From NCBI GenBank assembly GCA_037957365.1, contig JARHVA010006312.1:483501-547500 (forward strand): a stretch of 64,000 bases of DNA, given 5' to 3'. This document shows, piece after piece, positions 35,604-49,198 of this stretch. The position numbers were made by a program, and so were the translations under genes. This stretch comes from Torreya grandis. Lineage: Eukaryota; Streptophyta; Pinopsida; Cupressales; Taxaceae. Below the pieces are notes generated by a model that was not told where the DNA came from, made no database searches, and saw only the letters and a program-made list of their open reading frames with translations. Positions within the stretch are counted from its first letter, which is position 1, and every line of letters starts with the position of its first letter.

Positions 35604-36446
35604 CTAGATTTGAGAGTGATCTTATAATGATTTTAAAAATTGGGTCAATGTTTCAATTTCATTAAGCCATTGAATTTTAGGTAATAACAAAGACAATGGC
35701 CTTCCTCTTTCCTCATTATGTTCTAGGTGGAGTTAGAAAAATGCTAGTTTTTAAGGTGGCACTTGGAGTACTGATAACTTATGTTGATCTTAATTGAAAG
35801 TTTCCACCTTAGGGGGGTACTTTTTAGTTGGAGTAGTGATGGTTTGGGAAGTTCCACTTTGAGGGTTTCCTAGTTGAATAGTGGGATTGATTGGGACATT
35901 ATCATGGGAGTTTCATGCCTGCATTGAACTACCATGCTAAGCTTATGTGGCCTTAATGCACACTTGGTAATCCACATATGTTATGGTTAGATTGATAATA
36001 AAGTTTATAAACAATAAATTTAGTTTGTTTAGTCAAGTTTCATGGTTTATAATAAGGGTATGAAGGGTTCATTTCAATGTAGTCACTCGATCTTCCCTTT
36101 ATTTAGCATAGATCACCAAGTTAATATCTTGTTCACTACTAATTTTTATAGCACCCTAAGATATACCATTTATTTTTGTCATTAGTTTGGCTAATTTGAT
36201 CAAGAATTCCATGAAATAATCAATTTGGCTATTTAGTTTGAATAATGATACTATTCCCACTACTTGGAACAAATGCATAATTGACCTTATTAGTTTGTCT
36301 ATATCATGAACTATGGAATCCATATCCTATACCCACTAATGTAATGAGGTCCTCATATTAATAATATGAGTTAAAATAATCCCACTATCATATTAACTTA
36401 TGAGGTTTAACTAAGGAAACATGTTCTTATTGACATATTTGGCTAA
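35604..36446 (-). other. Possible Gag-linker remnant, weak
   Basis: Minus-strand frames give helical and proline-rich scraps (DYFMEFLIKLAKLMTKIN, NPTIQLGNPQSGTSQTITTP) similar in style to the Gag linkers of elements B and C. No diagnostic motif is present. It may be a fragment of another Ty3 element cut by elements D and E. Confidence 0.25.
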
Positions 36447-39400
36447 TGTCATATCCCATCTAGGCATGTAGTTATTAATGTGTATGTTATGATGTTTTAT
36501 GATACATTTTTACTATTGAGACATTGATAACATATTTTATTACTTCATGAAAATGCAATGTGATATTTTATTTATATTATTGCTAGTTTTATTTTAGTCT
36601 CAATATTTGATTTGGTTTACATTTTATTGAGCTAGTATTGTTGATGTTATTTTATGATCATATGTAGAAACCAAGTGATAGATAGAATGTGTCTTGAAAT
36701 ACTTTTTCAAAAAACTAAAAAGTGTTATATATTTAAATTATAATCAAGCTAAAAAGAGAGATTAGTTGTATAGTCTTTTGATTCCTCTATTTTTGTTTTG
36801 TGTTGTGAATACTCAAAATTGTGCATGTTTATTTCTAATTGGTTGTTTGAGGCCATCATTGGCATGCAACAAATTGTGACACTTTGAATGTATTTTTTTA
36901 ATTTTTAATTTTTAATATTTTTTTAGTAATTTAAACCTAAATTATAATAACAATGTATGATATTGAATTGTCTTAGTATAAAAGTTAGTGTATTCAATAT
37001 TGTCTTCGTTGGAGGTAAGCATGATATGCTGTCATAGTGCCAAGAGGTTATAAGTATATTAACTTCTTATAAAGTTATAAGAATGAATTCATTTGTTTAT
37101 TTGAATTAATAAAATATAATAAAGAATTAAAACTAAATGTTAATACCATGATATTAGGCACGAATTTCATACACTTTGACCAAAATTATTTTATTGGCCT
37201 AAGGTCATGATAAATTTTGAAATGGTCTTTATTAGACAATTTTGGTATGATTATGTTGGGTTGACATTTGACTATAGGAGAATGATCTAATCATTCGATC
37301 TGGGTTTTTATGGTATGACTTGGGAAAGATATAATTTTGAGTCATTTTTAATTTTGGGAATATTAATTGAGGAAAAAAAGGAAAAAAAATAAGGAGAGGA
37401 AATAGGGTTTGTTGTATTCTAGCACTAGCCATGGAAAACATGGAAGTTTATTTGATATTTTACTTGAGTTTTAATAATGAGATGATAATGGGGTATGGAA
37501 TGAGATGAGATAAGATGGCATTGGATGAATTTAGATAGGTTATATAGGTGGGAAAATAAAAATAAGTATGGAAAAATGATTGAAAATGGATCATAGCAAC
37601 ATTGAAGACTTCCATTCTAAAAGTAAGTCCTTTTACTTGTTTTATTTTTACTTGCCTAAATTCTAATTATGGTCTTAAAAATAACATATTAGGATTATAA
37701 TGTTATAATAAGGGCCTAATCTCTTCCTCAAGCTTTCCCATCACCCTTTTAAGACTTCTCATGCATGTAGTTTCTATGGCAAGTTAGATTGGACTTAAAT
37801 GGTTATGTGAATGAAAATGTGGTTGATGATGTTGAAAACCTAGATGTGGGTGTTTGAATTTTATATGTTATCCATTAGATGGTGAAAATATGTGATGTTT
37901 GTCATTAATGTATTAAAATAACCTAAATTTTGTTTACTTTGACTATAGAATACTATTCTATACTAATGTTATGTGTTTATCCTATTATTATTGTTTGTGG
38001 TTGTACTTATGTGAAACCATAGACCTGTTGAAGTTGATTTCTCTTTAAGAATTTTTTTCATTTACTTGGATGGTTTTATGATTATTTGGGAACCTATTCT
38101 AACCCCAAATTGATGGTGGTGGTGGGTAGGGATACCAACAAATTATGGGCTCAGGTTTCACATTTCATTGTGTGTTTGTTCTTTCAACAAAGATTAATTC
38201 ATGAAAATGGATGTGGTACTCTATATGCATCAATGATTTTTAAGGCATTTGATAGCTGGAATATTTCCCTTGTAATATTTTAATCCTTTAAATAATTTGC
38301 ATTATACTTCTTATAAATGGTAATCATTAGGGTTTTAATTATATCAATAATTTAATAATGTTATAGTATCATACTAAATTGATGTAATTCCTTATTACAT
38401 CATTACTGCTTAATTTTTGTACTTATTGACCAATGGACAAAATGTTGTGAAGGATCTTAAGAGTTTGACCTACTGGTATGTAATTAGGCACTGGTGTAAA
38501 AATTACATGTTTGACTATTTATAATATTAATTCTATTAGTTTATTTATTTTCTTATCTACATATATTATTTTGAATCAAAGTGTTTATATATGATTAAAT
38601 ATAGTATTAATTACATGTACCTTATGGAACAATGTCACTGTGTTGTAGTATATATTGAGTTAAATTTAGTATTTGGGTATGTTGTATAATCTTATCTTGT
38701 AAATGAAAAAAATATATTCTTGAAGTTAATTTGGTTGTGGTACTATGTTGATTATTTGGGATCTTATTTTTTAGACTTGTAACAAGTAAGATGGTATATA
38801 TAAAGCATTATGTTCTATTTATTTAAAGCCTAAGAAAATATCATTTCAATGCTCAAGAAAATTGAGTGTATAAGTATGAGAAGTAATATTGATATGTTGA
38901 AATATTGGTAAGTGAACTTGATAATGATGGATGAATATATCATGTTCTTGTTTAAATGCTTGTTCTAATAAGAAGGTCCATTGTGTAAATAATAGAGGCT
39001 AAGAAATATGTTTTGAGATTCTATTGACAATGATAATTAGGGTAATTGATGGTTAATCTAATTTCAAGTTATTTTGACCCTCAATAATATTATAGCATGT
39101 GTGTTTGTATCAAGTTTTATTGTGTGTAATAGTTGGACTATTTAACTATTGGCATAGATGTTTGATAAAATTTTTATAGGTTATGAACTAAATTTAATTT
39201 GGGGTTAGACTATGAATTATAACAAATGTTTTAGTAAGATAGTGGATCTTTCTTAAAATTCTTTATTTAAGTATTGTGGATGTTGAAAAATTAGTGTTTT
39301 GTTTAAATTTAACTAACATGGCACAATGTTTAACTTTCTTAGAGATATTGAGAATATAGACATTAATGTGGTATCATAATATACTTATAAAAGTATTTAA

Positions 39401-41045
39401 TTAACCCTTTAATGAAATGTTATAAAATTTTGTAAAAATTGTTATTTAGTCTAGCAAGAAGTTTATAAGACTGTGTCTTATTTTACTATGGAAAGATAAT
39501 TGTTGACATATAAATATAGTTAGGTAATTAAGGAACATACTTACATGCGTAATTTATTAGAAGGATGAGTTAGGAAATTTGGTTTAATTTATTAGAATAT
39601 AATTTACATATTTTTATATTATCTCATCATCAATATCTAATTATAGCTGAAGCATTAAGACTTGTGTTAAGATCCTATTAAATGAAAAACTATGAGGTAA
39701 AGGTATTATGTGGTATTCTTTTTGGAATTGAATTGTTTATGATATATCATAATGTAAATTAAAATATGGTAGAGGAATTAATAATTATCTTGAGTTTATC
39801 CTTACTGAGATCACTATGGAACAAGGGTACCTTTTTTATTAAACCCTAAACTATTTACTTATCATGGCATCCCAATTTTGGATTCATGTCATGATACATT
39901 GAATCTATATGAAATAGTTTCATTTGTAATAGATAAGATGAGTTTTATATTTGAATATCCTTATTAGCTACTTCACATTATAAGAGAACTTAATTTATTG
40001 ATCTAATTATATGTTAATAATCTTGTATTGACCAAAATTAGTATAGACAATGGACTATCAATATGAAGAACAAATCCAATCTTGAGTTGGGAGGTGGTTA
40101 TAAATTATTTCCTGATAATTAAAGTGATTTCTTATTATTAAAAAGTCATTTAAGCCATTGGTAGAGAAAATTGAGCAAGTGGAATTATTACCTATGTAGA
40201 CTATGTATTTTTTAAATACATATTTTAAGATTCCTAATATGCTTTATTGACTTAATAATGATTATTATAATGTTGGATAATTTGGGTAAGATACATTGAA
40301 TGGGACAATGTTTGGCATGAAATACTTAATTAATTATTTAATCTTATGAATGGTGATTTGATGGAAATAATGGCTATGTTATGATTACAAGTAGGCATTA
40401 AGGGAAACATACCCTACCTAGGAATAATTTAGGCAAATGGATTTCATTAATGATAATTAACATCTTTGTCTTCTATATTAGTTGAAAAATTATGACTAGA
40501 TGCTGTATCACTTAGTTTAAACTGGAAAGTGAATAACTTGAACAAGTGTAACTATTATTAGAACTACCCTAATGTATAAATCGCTAGTCAATCATAATAT
40601 TGCATTATATGAATCTAATATCTCTTAAGGACATTTAGATATGATACTTATCTCATATTTGAAAAGAGATACTAGACGTAATAAAAACCTATCCTAGATA
40701 TCCATGCCTTGATCTAATCTAATGGTCTAGTTATGATATATTCATAGGTATTCTCTATTTTTATACATACATTTCAAAAGATAAAAGTATTGAAAATACT
40801 AAGTGATTATTAAAAAAAGGGTAAATAACTATGAATTTATTTTTGGAATTTGAGTTTAAAACTTAACCTATTGGCTTAGTAAACTTGCCCACAATAACCA
40901 TGGGAGGATAAGAATAATATTGTACACAAATTTGTTAAGATTTGATATAATTGATTATGAATGTATGTAGATTGATGTTGGAAAATAATAATCATGGCCT
41001 TAAAATGTCAAAAAAATTGTGGGTTGAATATTGGGGGTTGTGATA
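36447..41045 (+). repeat. AT-rich non-coding tract, possibly the 5' LTR of element E
   Basis: No coding signature was seen across about 4.6 kb. It ends immediately before the element E primer-binding site, so its right end should be the end of an LTR. A candidate LTR start is tgtcatatccc at 36447, similar to the element D LTR start, but no purine tract precedes it and no second copy exists in the window. An internal block near 37300-37450 has an A-rich run followed by aggaaatagggtttgttgta, which could be an R region. Borders are tentative. Confidence 0.3.
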
Positions 41046-41046
41046 C

Positions 41047-41065
41047 TAGTATCAAAGCCTAGTTC
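41047..41065 (+). other. Primer-binding site of element E
   Basis: tagtatcaaagcctagttc resembles the initiator-Met type site TGGTATCAAAGCCTAG, with one early G-to-A change. It lies 42 bases before the first possible Gag start and marks the end of an LTR at about 41045. Confidence 0.7.
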
Positions 41066-41106
41066 TACTCTAGGGAACTCTAGGAAAACATTGGGATGAA
41101 CATGTT

Positions 41107-42400
41107 ATGGTTTTTCATAGGATGGTGAGGACACAAGCCAATAGACACAATATAAATGTTGGTAGTGTTATTTTTAACAACTATGATCATGGAAATCATG
41201 TTAAAAATGATTTTTATTATGATCATGTCAATAGATATGTTAATGGTAACAGAGATTCTAGTGATAATGCCAATAATGACCATGTTGGGTGTAATGTTAT
41301 ATTAATGAAATTCTATGTGTGTTTCATAACATCTAATTTCAAATCGAAGTATATGGTTAAAGGTTGACCAATCCATAAAACATGCAAGAAGGTAGGTAGG
41401 AGGAAGTATGAAGGGATGAACCAAGGGATGAAAATACAAGACAAGAGAATGTATTGGATTACATCATCAAAGAACTTAATAAACTTCCAAATTATACCTT
41501 TATTGAGGGGGAATCTATAGATTCCATTAAGGCATGGATAGTTAACATATATATATACTTCAATCTGCATAATATGGGTTCAAATGTCAGAGCTTACATA
41601 GGAATCCACCAATTGGTAGGTGATCCTACCTTATGGTGGAACCACTTATTTGACCTCAAGGGTTATGACCCAATGAATATTTCATGGGATAATTTTGAGA
41701 GGAATTTAAATAATAGATACATGAATGGTAAATTCAAGGATAAAAAAAATATAGAGCTCTAACTATTATAGTAGGAACTAAGATTGTTCTAAAGTATGAG
41801 AACACATTTCTTAGCTTCCTACTTTATATAAATTACATGCAAGATGAATAAAAAAAAGTACAAAAGTTTAAGTTATGATTGCATGAGGTGATGATGCATA
41901 ATGTGAACCATGAATAACCCACAGACCCTAGCTATTACCATTAAATATTCATAGTGTGTATAATAAAAGGAAAAATATCTCCAAAAAACAAGGCAATAAT
42001 ATTAGAAAAACAAGTTGTAGTCTAAGATTAAGTCATCAATTACTCATGTAAGTAAAAGTTTCAAAAAGTAAGATCAAAATAAAGGATTTGTGAAAAATAA
42101 AAATAATTATAGAAAACTTTAAATTTTAAATAAAGGTCCCAAACCTCATAATTTTGTAAATCTAAATAACATAAACCATAATCAACAACACAATAATTAC
42201 CATGGCCCAATGATAAGAGATAATATTATGAATTTACCTCCACCAATTGATATGGAATATTGGGAATGTGGTGATAATAATTAATATAAGGATTTTCCTT
42301 GGATGAAAGGTAATTAATTAGAAAATAATTGGATGGATGTTGATTTGAATAATAGAAATGTAGACCTGTAGTCTATTCCAATTGATACTCAATGTACAAT
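41107..42400 (+). pseudogene. Element E: Gag with zinc-knuckle remnant
   Basis: The first open frame (41107-41367) is Asn/Asp/His-rich (VRTQANRHNINVG, VNGNRDSSDNANNDHVG). After a frameshift, 41454-41762 gives a clean capsid pattern: SIDSIKAWIVNIYIYFNLHN, VGDPTLWWNHLFDLKG, ISWDNFERNLNNRYMNGKF. This matches Retrotrans_gag (W-W then W-x-x-F). Near 42250 the frame MEYWECGDNNQYKDF is a decayed CCHC knuckle with one Cys missing. The region downstream carries no protease or RT, so the element is truncated after Gag. PBS-to-Gag spacing is normal. Gag would coat the genomic RNA. Confidence 0.8.
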
Positions 42401-43605
42401 TTCTAGTTTTTCATTGGATATATAATTTATTCTAGTGTAAATGATAATTTTATTTCACTTTTAATTATTTTTAAGTGCAAAACTAAACCCTTTAGATTAA
42501 GATATGGATGGGAGGTAAAATATGTTTCAAAAATGCCATGCATTTGGTTCATAAGGGATACTCCAATGCAAACACCTAGACTAAAATTATGAATGTAGGT
42601 ATTGGCCACATCCTCCCCACTAACCCATTTTTTAGGGTCCTCCAAATACTTTATTAATTTCTTAAGGTTGTTATAGGCTAACTCCAGGATAAAACCACTT
42701 GATTATACTTGGTGTCCATTTAGAGCATATGATAGTAGATTTTAATGGCCATCCTATCCACAAATTCTATTTTTAATGATTATTGAGTGGCAACATGAAG
42801 CTTAATAAATGTTGGGTTTAAAAAAATGTTAAATAACAAGTCAATTCATGTGAGTACCTTAGACTTGGTTACAATTAGGTGGAATACAACTAGATGCATG
42901 GCCACCAAATCATCAATGAAAGTGCTTAACACTTTTTGGAAAGAGTTAGGGGAAGAATAACCTAATAAAAAAAATGGCTAAGCTATTCTAAAATAAGAAA
43001 AATTAAATATTTTAGATTCAAAATATTATGATATAGTGTTGAATTATAGACGAATGATCAATATATAAAGTACAATTAACATGATTTAAACAATTCCACT
43101 ACATAGTTTAAAATGATTTTGAACAAAGTAGACTAATTTCGTGTTTAAAATGATTTGAAAAATTCCACGTATATAGTTTTAAAAGTTTCACATGTAGTTT
43201 TAAAAAGTGTATACATGGTGTTGTCACATAGACTAAGTGAATATTGAGCTAGGACCATGTATATAATTTTATGTTTGAAAACTATGGACACATTTTTATG
43301 CTTTAAAACCACATACACAGTATTGATGACATAAATTAAAAAAGTCAATGCCTTCCATTTAAAATTTATAGAAACTAATATAAGACAATAAAATAACTAA
43401 ATTTTTGTTTTAAATAATAATAAAATAAATCACAAATGAAAATGGATGTAATAGGAAAGTCATACAAGCAAACATGAGTGGAATTCCAAACAATTTTAGT
43501 AAATGTTCTTGCATTTTCATTTTTTATTTTTTAAAATTGTTTTTTTAATACATAACAAATCTTCATGTTTAGAGGGAAATGTAGAAAGTGTAAATGAACA
43601 ACCTA
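42401..43605. other. AT-rich stretch with short imperfect tandem repeats
   Basis: No pol sequence follows the element E Gag. From about 43075 to 43330 a unit like atgatttgaaaaattccac, tatagttttaaaa recurs several times with 25-45 base spacing. Minus frames in this interval (42427-42645, 43145-43348) have no identifiable domain, and I treat them as chance. Confidence 0.4.
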
Positions 43606-44400
43606 ACCCTCTTAGCCTATAAAACCCTCCTATCTCGTAAAACCCTCCTACAGTTCCCCAAGCCCCCAGGGTAGTCAAGAGGATTTGATATCGCACATAA
43701 TAGAAAACAAAATCAAAATTGAGATTTTAATTAAGGCAATGAGGAATCCACATTCAAAAAATCCCCAAAGAACTTCTCTAGGAAATTCATTAGATAAATT
43801 AATAAGTGAAGTTGACTCGTTAATAAGTCAAATTAAAAGGTGGGATGATTATAAAAATAAATGTCAAGCATACTATTCTAATAAATTGTTTATATCCACT
43901 GTTCGATTAAAAATAACCAAATCTCAAATTTGCACAGTATTCAATGATGCAAGAACCATTATTCCACTAGATGTGACGTCTAAATAGATTCAAATCCATT
44001 AGGACACACACAAGTTGATAAAATAAATATTTTGAGACCAATGGTGGATGCTCTTTGATCACTTGCCTTGTAAAAAAATGAGGGCCCCATGTATTTTTTT
44101 AGAAAAATCTATTGTGAGTTAATCCTTAATGAATTTAAAAATTATTTTAATTTATCATAGCTTTAGCTTAGAGGAAAAGGCTCTATGCACGATAGTCTAG
44201 GTGCACGTCATGCACTTGATCTATCTGAGAGAGCACCTATAAAAAAACCACATCCTCTTGTGACACTAATCTCTAAATTCAAAGAGACTATAAATATTGA
44301 TACTTTGAATGTGTTTAAGGTGCTTATTGACACATGGTATGCATATTTTTGGCACCCCTATATTTTTATGAAATTTTGAATGTACTTATACATTCTTCCA
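43606..44400 (+). pseudogene. Unrecognised coding-like region with TATA-like and C-rich leader
   Basis: A TATA-like ctataaaacc (43618) and a notably C-rich leader (aaaccctcctacagttcccc, 43637-43656) precede a frame open from before 43685 to 43987. The peptide is helical and basic, for example LIKAMRNPHSKNPQRTSL, LDKLISEVDSLISQIKRWDD and KNKCQAYYSNKLFISTV. After a TAG (a likely former Gln codon) the same frame continues IQIH, DTHKLIK, DQWWMLFDHLPC. A second frame at 44185-44379 (MHDSLGARHALDLSE) is in doubt. I do not recognise a family. It looks unlike the Ty3 proteins around it and could be a captured or decayed host exon. Confidence 0.4.
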
Positions 44401-44537
44401 TACTGATGACATATGGTCATAAAATTCACACTATTCATGGGGGTATAAGTCATTTTATTTCATTTTGAATATGTATTTTATGTTAAAAAATAATTTATGA
44501 CTATCGCATTGATTAAAATTTTAATTTAATATTAATA

Positions 44538-46362
44538 AGTGGTTTCAAAAGCATAAGTGGTGATTAATGAAAATGCATTCAATATTTATATGGTTAATAT
44601 GTGTAGAATGGTAGTTTTTTTAAGTTTGACTTGGTCATTTGAGTAGTGACACTTATTATCTTCACTTTGTCTATTTAATTTATAAACAATACAGTTTTTT
44701 TTTGTTAATGCTGATATATGAGGAGATTTTCATTGTCTTTTATATTTTACATAAATAGATTGATCAATGAAAACTTGATAAGATGTTTATTCAAAATTCA
44801 TTTGTGATTCATTGGCTTAATTTTTAGTCTGATAAAGGATACTAGTTAGATTGAGAATGATCTATTATCTTGATATAATTTCCATTTCATATATTATTGT
44901 GGCTACGTAGTAAGATTATAAGTTTGATTTAAATCTATCATATACATTAAATGTATTGATAAGCAGGCATAAAGTTCTATGTGAATACCTAAACCTAAGT
45001 GATAAATCTAAGGATTAATTTGCTAAATGATATTATTATCATGACAAATTTGCAAAGGTGGTGGAATAAATTTGTATGGTATATAACATCACATATTAAC
45101 TATGAAGAGAATTATGGTTCAAATTAAAGGTTTTAACCTCATCTGTGTATTGTGGTGGTACCACCAAAGTCATTTCAAATAAGGTGGTGTTAATGCATTG
45201 GTGTAGATTTCATTAGGATTTTATATAAGCCTATATTTTAATTGCAATTAATGTTTAAGTAATTTAAAATATCTTGATACATTAGAAGGTTAATTAGAAA
45301 AGGATTTAGTGATAAATAAATTTAGTGTTGTTTTGTTTATCTTGGTTGTGCCACTAAACTAGTGTGTGACAAAATAGATGATCAATTGAAATAAAACACA
45401 TAACTAAAAGTGGTTAATGTGAAATATGGCATATAAAAAGGTAATTATTTCATAATTATTAGTCATTTTCAAAGCTTATATGTGAAAATAAAGCTCTACA
45501 AGTAGAAAAAGGAATAAGATTGATATTGTAAGGTTTTGTGCATCTAATTCATTGCAGGCAAGTATAAAGATATCTTGTTGGCATATTCCTCATTCATGTC
45601 ATTCAGATGTAAATAGCTATGGGTATCATAATAATAATAAATAGAGATAATATATTTTTCTAAAAAGGCATGCTAAAAGGGGTCAATATTTACATGGCCA
45701 TAAAAGTGCTAAAACTTTTTACAGACCCTTTAATCATGGTACCTGCATGTATATTCACTTTGATACATCTGAACCTACTTTATATAATGTATTTAACTAT
45801 TTTCCATCCAATACTCCATTTGACCATGGAAATAGATACTAGAGAGGTCCTCCATGGAGAGCACATCCTTGCAAAAAAGGAAATCTAAGTAATTTTTTTG
45901 AACATATGCATACTATCATATGGTCTGAACCTCATAATTCATCTGAGAACAAAGCATGTACTCATAAAAATAAACTTTGGTTGACTTTAAAATTGCATCC
46001 ACATTCTCTAGTGCCTTTGAATACCAAAACTCTATCACCTAAATCCATGAATAGATTTTTAGGGTGTTCTAAATTAAGTCTTTAAATTTTCCACCTTACT
46101 CAAATTATCAAGACATGGACATTTCCTCAAGAGGTAAAATGCATACAACCAGTCCTTCAACTATAGATTCACCCGAGATCACAAGGATGGTTAAGAAGGA
46201 AAAGTTGGAGGTTGGTGATGAAGACAGTACATGGGGCATACAATTAGTTAAGTTTCCTATGACTAAAATGAATTCTATTTAATATGGAATAGATAAAGTA
46301 CATCCTTTTGTTGAGATTTTTTCAAATACTAATGATGAGTGGATGGATGATTAAGTTTTTAT
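44538..46362 (+). repeat. Block X: 3' internal region upstream of LTR L (copy 1)
   Basis: It aligns along about 1.8 kb with X' (54828-56605 plus 62431-62464). Shared landmarks are aagtggtgattaatgaaaa, tatgaggagattt/tatgaggaggttt, a palindromic ggtggtaccacc (45154-45165), a gtgtgtgac/gtgtgtgat word and the terminal ORF. It ends at the LTR L start (46364). Upstream of 44538 the similarity stops. Its first 1.2 kb is non-coding. Confidence 0.85.
45840..46354 (+). pseudogene. Conserved 3' ORF of block X, ending at the LTR (unrecognised)
   Basis: With one frameshift (about 46080) the + frames read GPPWRAHPCKKGNLSNFFEH, MHTIIWSEPHNSSENKACTH, LKLHPHSLVPLNTKTLSPKS, then KFPPYSNYQDMDISSRGKMH, PEITRMVKKEKLEVGDEDST, IQLVKFPMTKMNSI, VEIFSNTNDEWMDD and a TAA at 46352-46354. 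That is only nine bases before the LTR. Copy X' keeps the same peptide order with different substitutions, so a protein was once conserved here. I do not recognise the family. Plant Ty3 elements of the Tat/Ogre type can carry additional ORFs, but I cannot match this one. Confidence 0.5.
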
Positions 46363-46363
46363 T

Positions 46364-47886
46364 TGCTAATACTTGATACTTTAAGGATACTTTAAGTTGT
46401 TATTAATGATACTATAGTATTTTGACAATGTGAATATTTTATATTTTTAGATATGGACAATAGGTTAATACCTTATTGAATAGTTTATTTTGGTTATATA
46501 TTTACAGAATTAAATGGTTAAATACATACAAAATTAACATTTATAGTATTTAATTTTATTTAATTACTATGGTTATTATTCTGTTTGGCAATTTTTGTTT
46601 ATTTTTCAATGATTGCAATGACTTAAGGGCTTCCACCCATTTAGAGTTGTCTTTGATTTATTATTATTTAATTTTTATCTTAAGAATTTATTTAAATCTT
46701 GAGCCTAAAGTCAAGTTATAAAACTTAACTAATTGAATTTCTTAAAGATAACTAAAGTTAACAAATAACTAACTAAAGTTAGTTATAACTTATTTTCTTA
46801 ACCATCTCTTAAGGATATTTTTAAAAAGGAGATCAAAGTTACATCACAAATAGATTAACATTACATAGGTATTATGAAGACTATGAGTTACTTCAAAGTT
46901 TTTCATCATTCTCTTGTCTATGCAACATCTCTGAGATAATACAATTTTTGTAGATAGACTAGTAATACATCTTATGATGGTTAAGTAACATGCTTAATTA
47001 ACATCAGTATTTCAAGTTTTCTTGTTTAATTTATAAATAAATTATCTGAAGTGTATTAAGTCTAATATCTTATGATAATTTGACATATATAGTCATATGT
47101 GTAGAATCTAAAGTACTTGACTTGAATAATAAAGATTACATCATCATATGTGACATTTTATTGATCTATTCAAATTGTAATAGTTTTCATTTTAAATATA
47201 TCTTGTACTTGAAGTTGTTTCTCAATCAAATCTATTTTATTTCTATTAAGAAGATGATTTATAAGACACAATCTATCTTACTTATTATTATTATTATATT
47301 TAGATTTAGATTTTATTTTATTTTTGCATTAGACTCTTTTTAATTTGTATTTCAATTATCTTCTAGCATTATCCAGTTCTATAGAACTTTGTTTACACTT
47401 TAGGTTTATGTATTCAGTTATTTGTTTCTTTTAAGTCTATTAATTATATTTATTATTTGATCTTATTTTATTTGGATTTAGTGTACTGATTTAATTACTT
47501 TTTGATTTCTTTACCTTGATTAGATTTATTTAGCATTTATTTTCTATAGTTATTAGATTAATCTTTAGAAAACTTTGTTTATTTTATATGTTTAGTTTAG
47601 TTAAAGTACTTTATTTGTTTGTTTCTTATTTTTAGATTAATTATATACAGTTGTTTTGTTATTTAGAATAGTTCCTTTCCTTATTTTGATACTTTGTTAT
47701 CAGATTAATATGTTAGTCTTCATTTCAATTTCATTTTTTGGTTTTCATCTCTAGTTTTTTATTTTTCTTTTGGTTTGTTTTGTTTTTTTTATTTGTAGTT
47801 ATTTTTAGATTATGATATATATGAAAATATCATTAAAAAATGATAAAACATAAATACAAAGGATCAAAAATATTTCCTTCAAGAGG
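46364..47886 (+). repeat. LTR L, part 1 (left of nested element Y)
   Basis: Starts tgctaatacttgatac and aligns with 62465-63960. It contains a T-rich block (47270-47820) with recurrent ttatttt, tagatta words. The last 164 bases (47723-47886) are duplicated at 52386-52549. A + open frame at 47080-47343 has no counterpart support in L' and is ignored. Confidence 0.85.
47723..47886 (+). repeat. 164-base direct repeat flanking element Y, left copy
   Basis: Runs from tttcaatttcattttttgg to ccttcaagagg and ends at the first base before element Y (47887). It differs from the right copy at about 7 of 164 positions by hand count. Confidence 0.88.
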
Positions 47887-49198
47887 TGATCTATAAACTA
47901 CGCTGATAAACTCAAAGTGAAGTTTTAAAAGTATGGATTCTAAATTTCTCAAAAAAAATAGACAAATTCTCAAAAATACTCAAAAGAACTTGCAAATTGT
48001 CTAGCAAAGTATTCTCAGTTATCGAATTGGATTAGAATTGTCAAAAGACTGATATCTTCCATTCACCAATAAAATTGGATTTTGTTTTTAAAAATTAAAT
48101 GTCATAAGTTGTCAATTTTTCAAATATTGCATGAGTTCTTGATTAATTAAAAATTTGAATACTGAAAATAAAACATGCAATAATGACAAATTACCACATG
48201 AAATTAATAATAGAGTTTGGCATTGATTGCCTACGTCTCTGGGTCCACCCAATAGTGAGGACTATTTCTATTAAATTTGTGCAAAAAATGGCTTAAAAAT
48301 TATTTGGAAACATTGCACAACTTCCCTCAGGCCTGATCTCTATCCAAGAATTCAACCTTCGCTGATAAAATCAAGCTCAGTCACATAGAATCCTTCCTCA
48401 GTCTTCAACCCCTTCTGAATGTGCTTTGGTCCCTTCACTTCAACTATTAGTTTATACAAAAAAATAACATTCTCTTTCAATTAAAAATAATAATTGAAAA
48501 TCTTACCTTGTGTATAGAGGTCAAAAATTGGATTAATATCCACTTGCTAAAGCCATCTCCAAGCTCTTATCTAGCTCTCAACCTCTTAAAAATAAAACAC
48601 AGTTGGATTTCCATGTCAATATAAGTAAAAATTACTCCATTTTATAACACTTCAACCACCATGGCTGAAGTGGTCAAGGCCTTATCCTTTTAGGCACCAG
48701 ATCTCAAGTTCAAAAATGCCTTCCTCCATTCTAGATGCCTAGGGATGTGGGAAAGGGCATCCTTCCTCCATGGGTGCACTTAGGTTCTCCTTTCTAGCTG
48801 CCTTAACTCCTTCTTGGGTTCCAAGTTTGAATATTTCCTTTGGGTGGTGTGATAGACATGGCAAGGTGGCGTGGCATGCTTGAAAATTTCAAATAACATG
48901 TGATAAATAACACCTAACCAATTTTTTTGCCCCCTAATTATTAGCCATGTGTGAAATGGAGATTGGTCCACTTGGCATTTTTCAATAGTTCCATGTGTCA
49001 ACCTCTGATAGGTCCAAATGTTTAAACATCCTCGAATCACGTGCCAAATGTTGTGACATTTTTTGAGAAATCTTCAAATGGCCATATCTTGAGCATTCAG
49101 ACTCCGTTTTACGAACTATGAAAAGTGCTAGAAAGCTCTCGATGAGATCTACAATGTGAAAATGATTTGAACTAAATTTAGAAAATTTTATTTTTTCA
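47887..49198 (-). repeat. Element Y 3' LTR
   Basis: Plus-strand left end tgatctataaac, right end ttttattttttca. Collinear with 51073-52385. Contains the phrases gcctacgtctctgggtc and gcacaacttccctcaggcct. Confidence 0.92.

Noticed and set aside
42427..42645. 72-codon minus-strand open frame that looks protein-like
   Set aside because: It lies just downstream of and opposite to the element E Gag knuckle region, and no independent motif supports it.
45154..45165. Palindrome ggtggtaccacc in block X as a regulatory site
   Set aside because: The homologous position in block X' reads ggtggtgccacc, so the symmetry is not preserved. Probably incidental.
47080..47343. 87-codon + strand hydrophobic open frame in LTR L
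   Set aside because: Ile/Tyr/Phe-rich by AT composition; not preserved in the homologous LTR L'.
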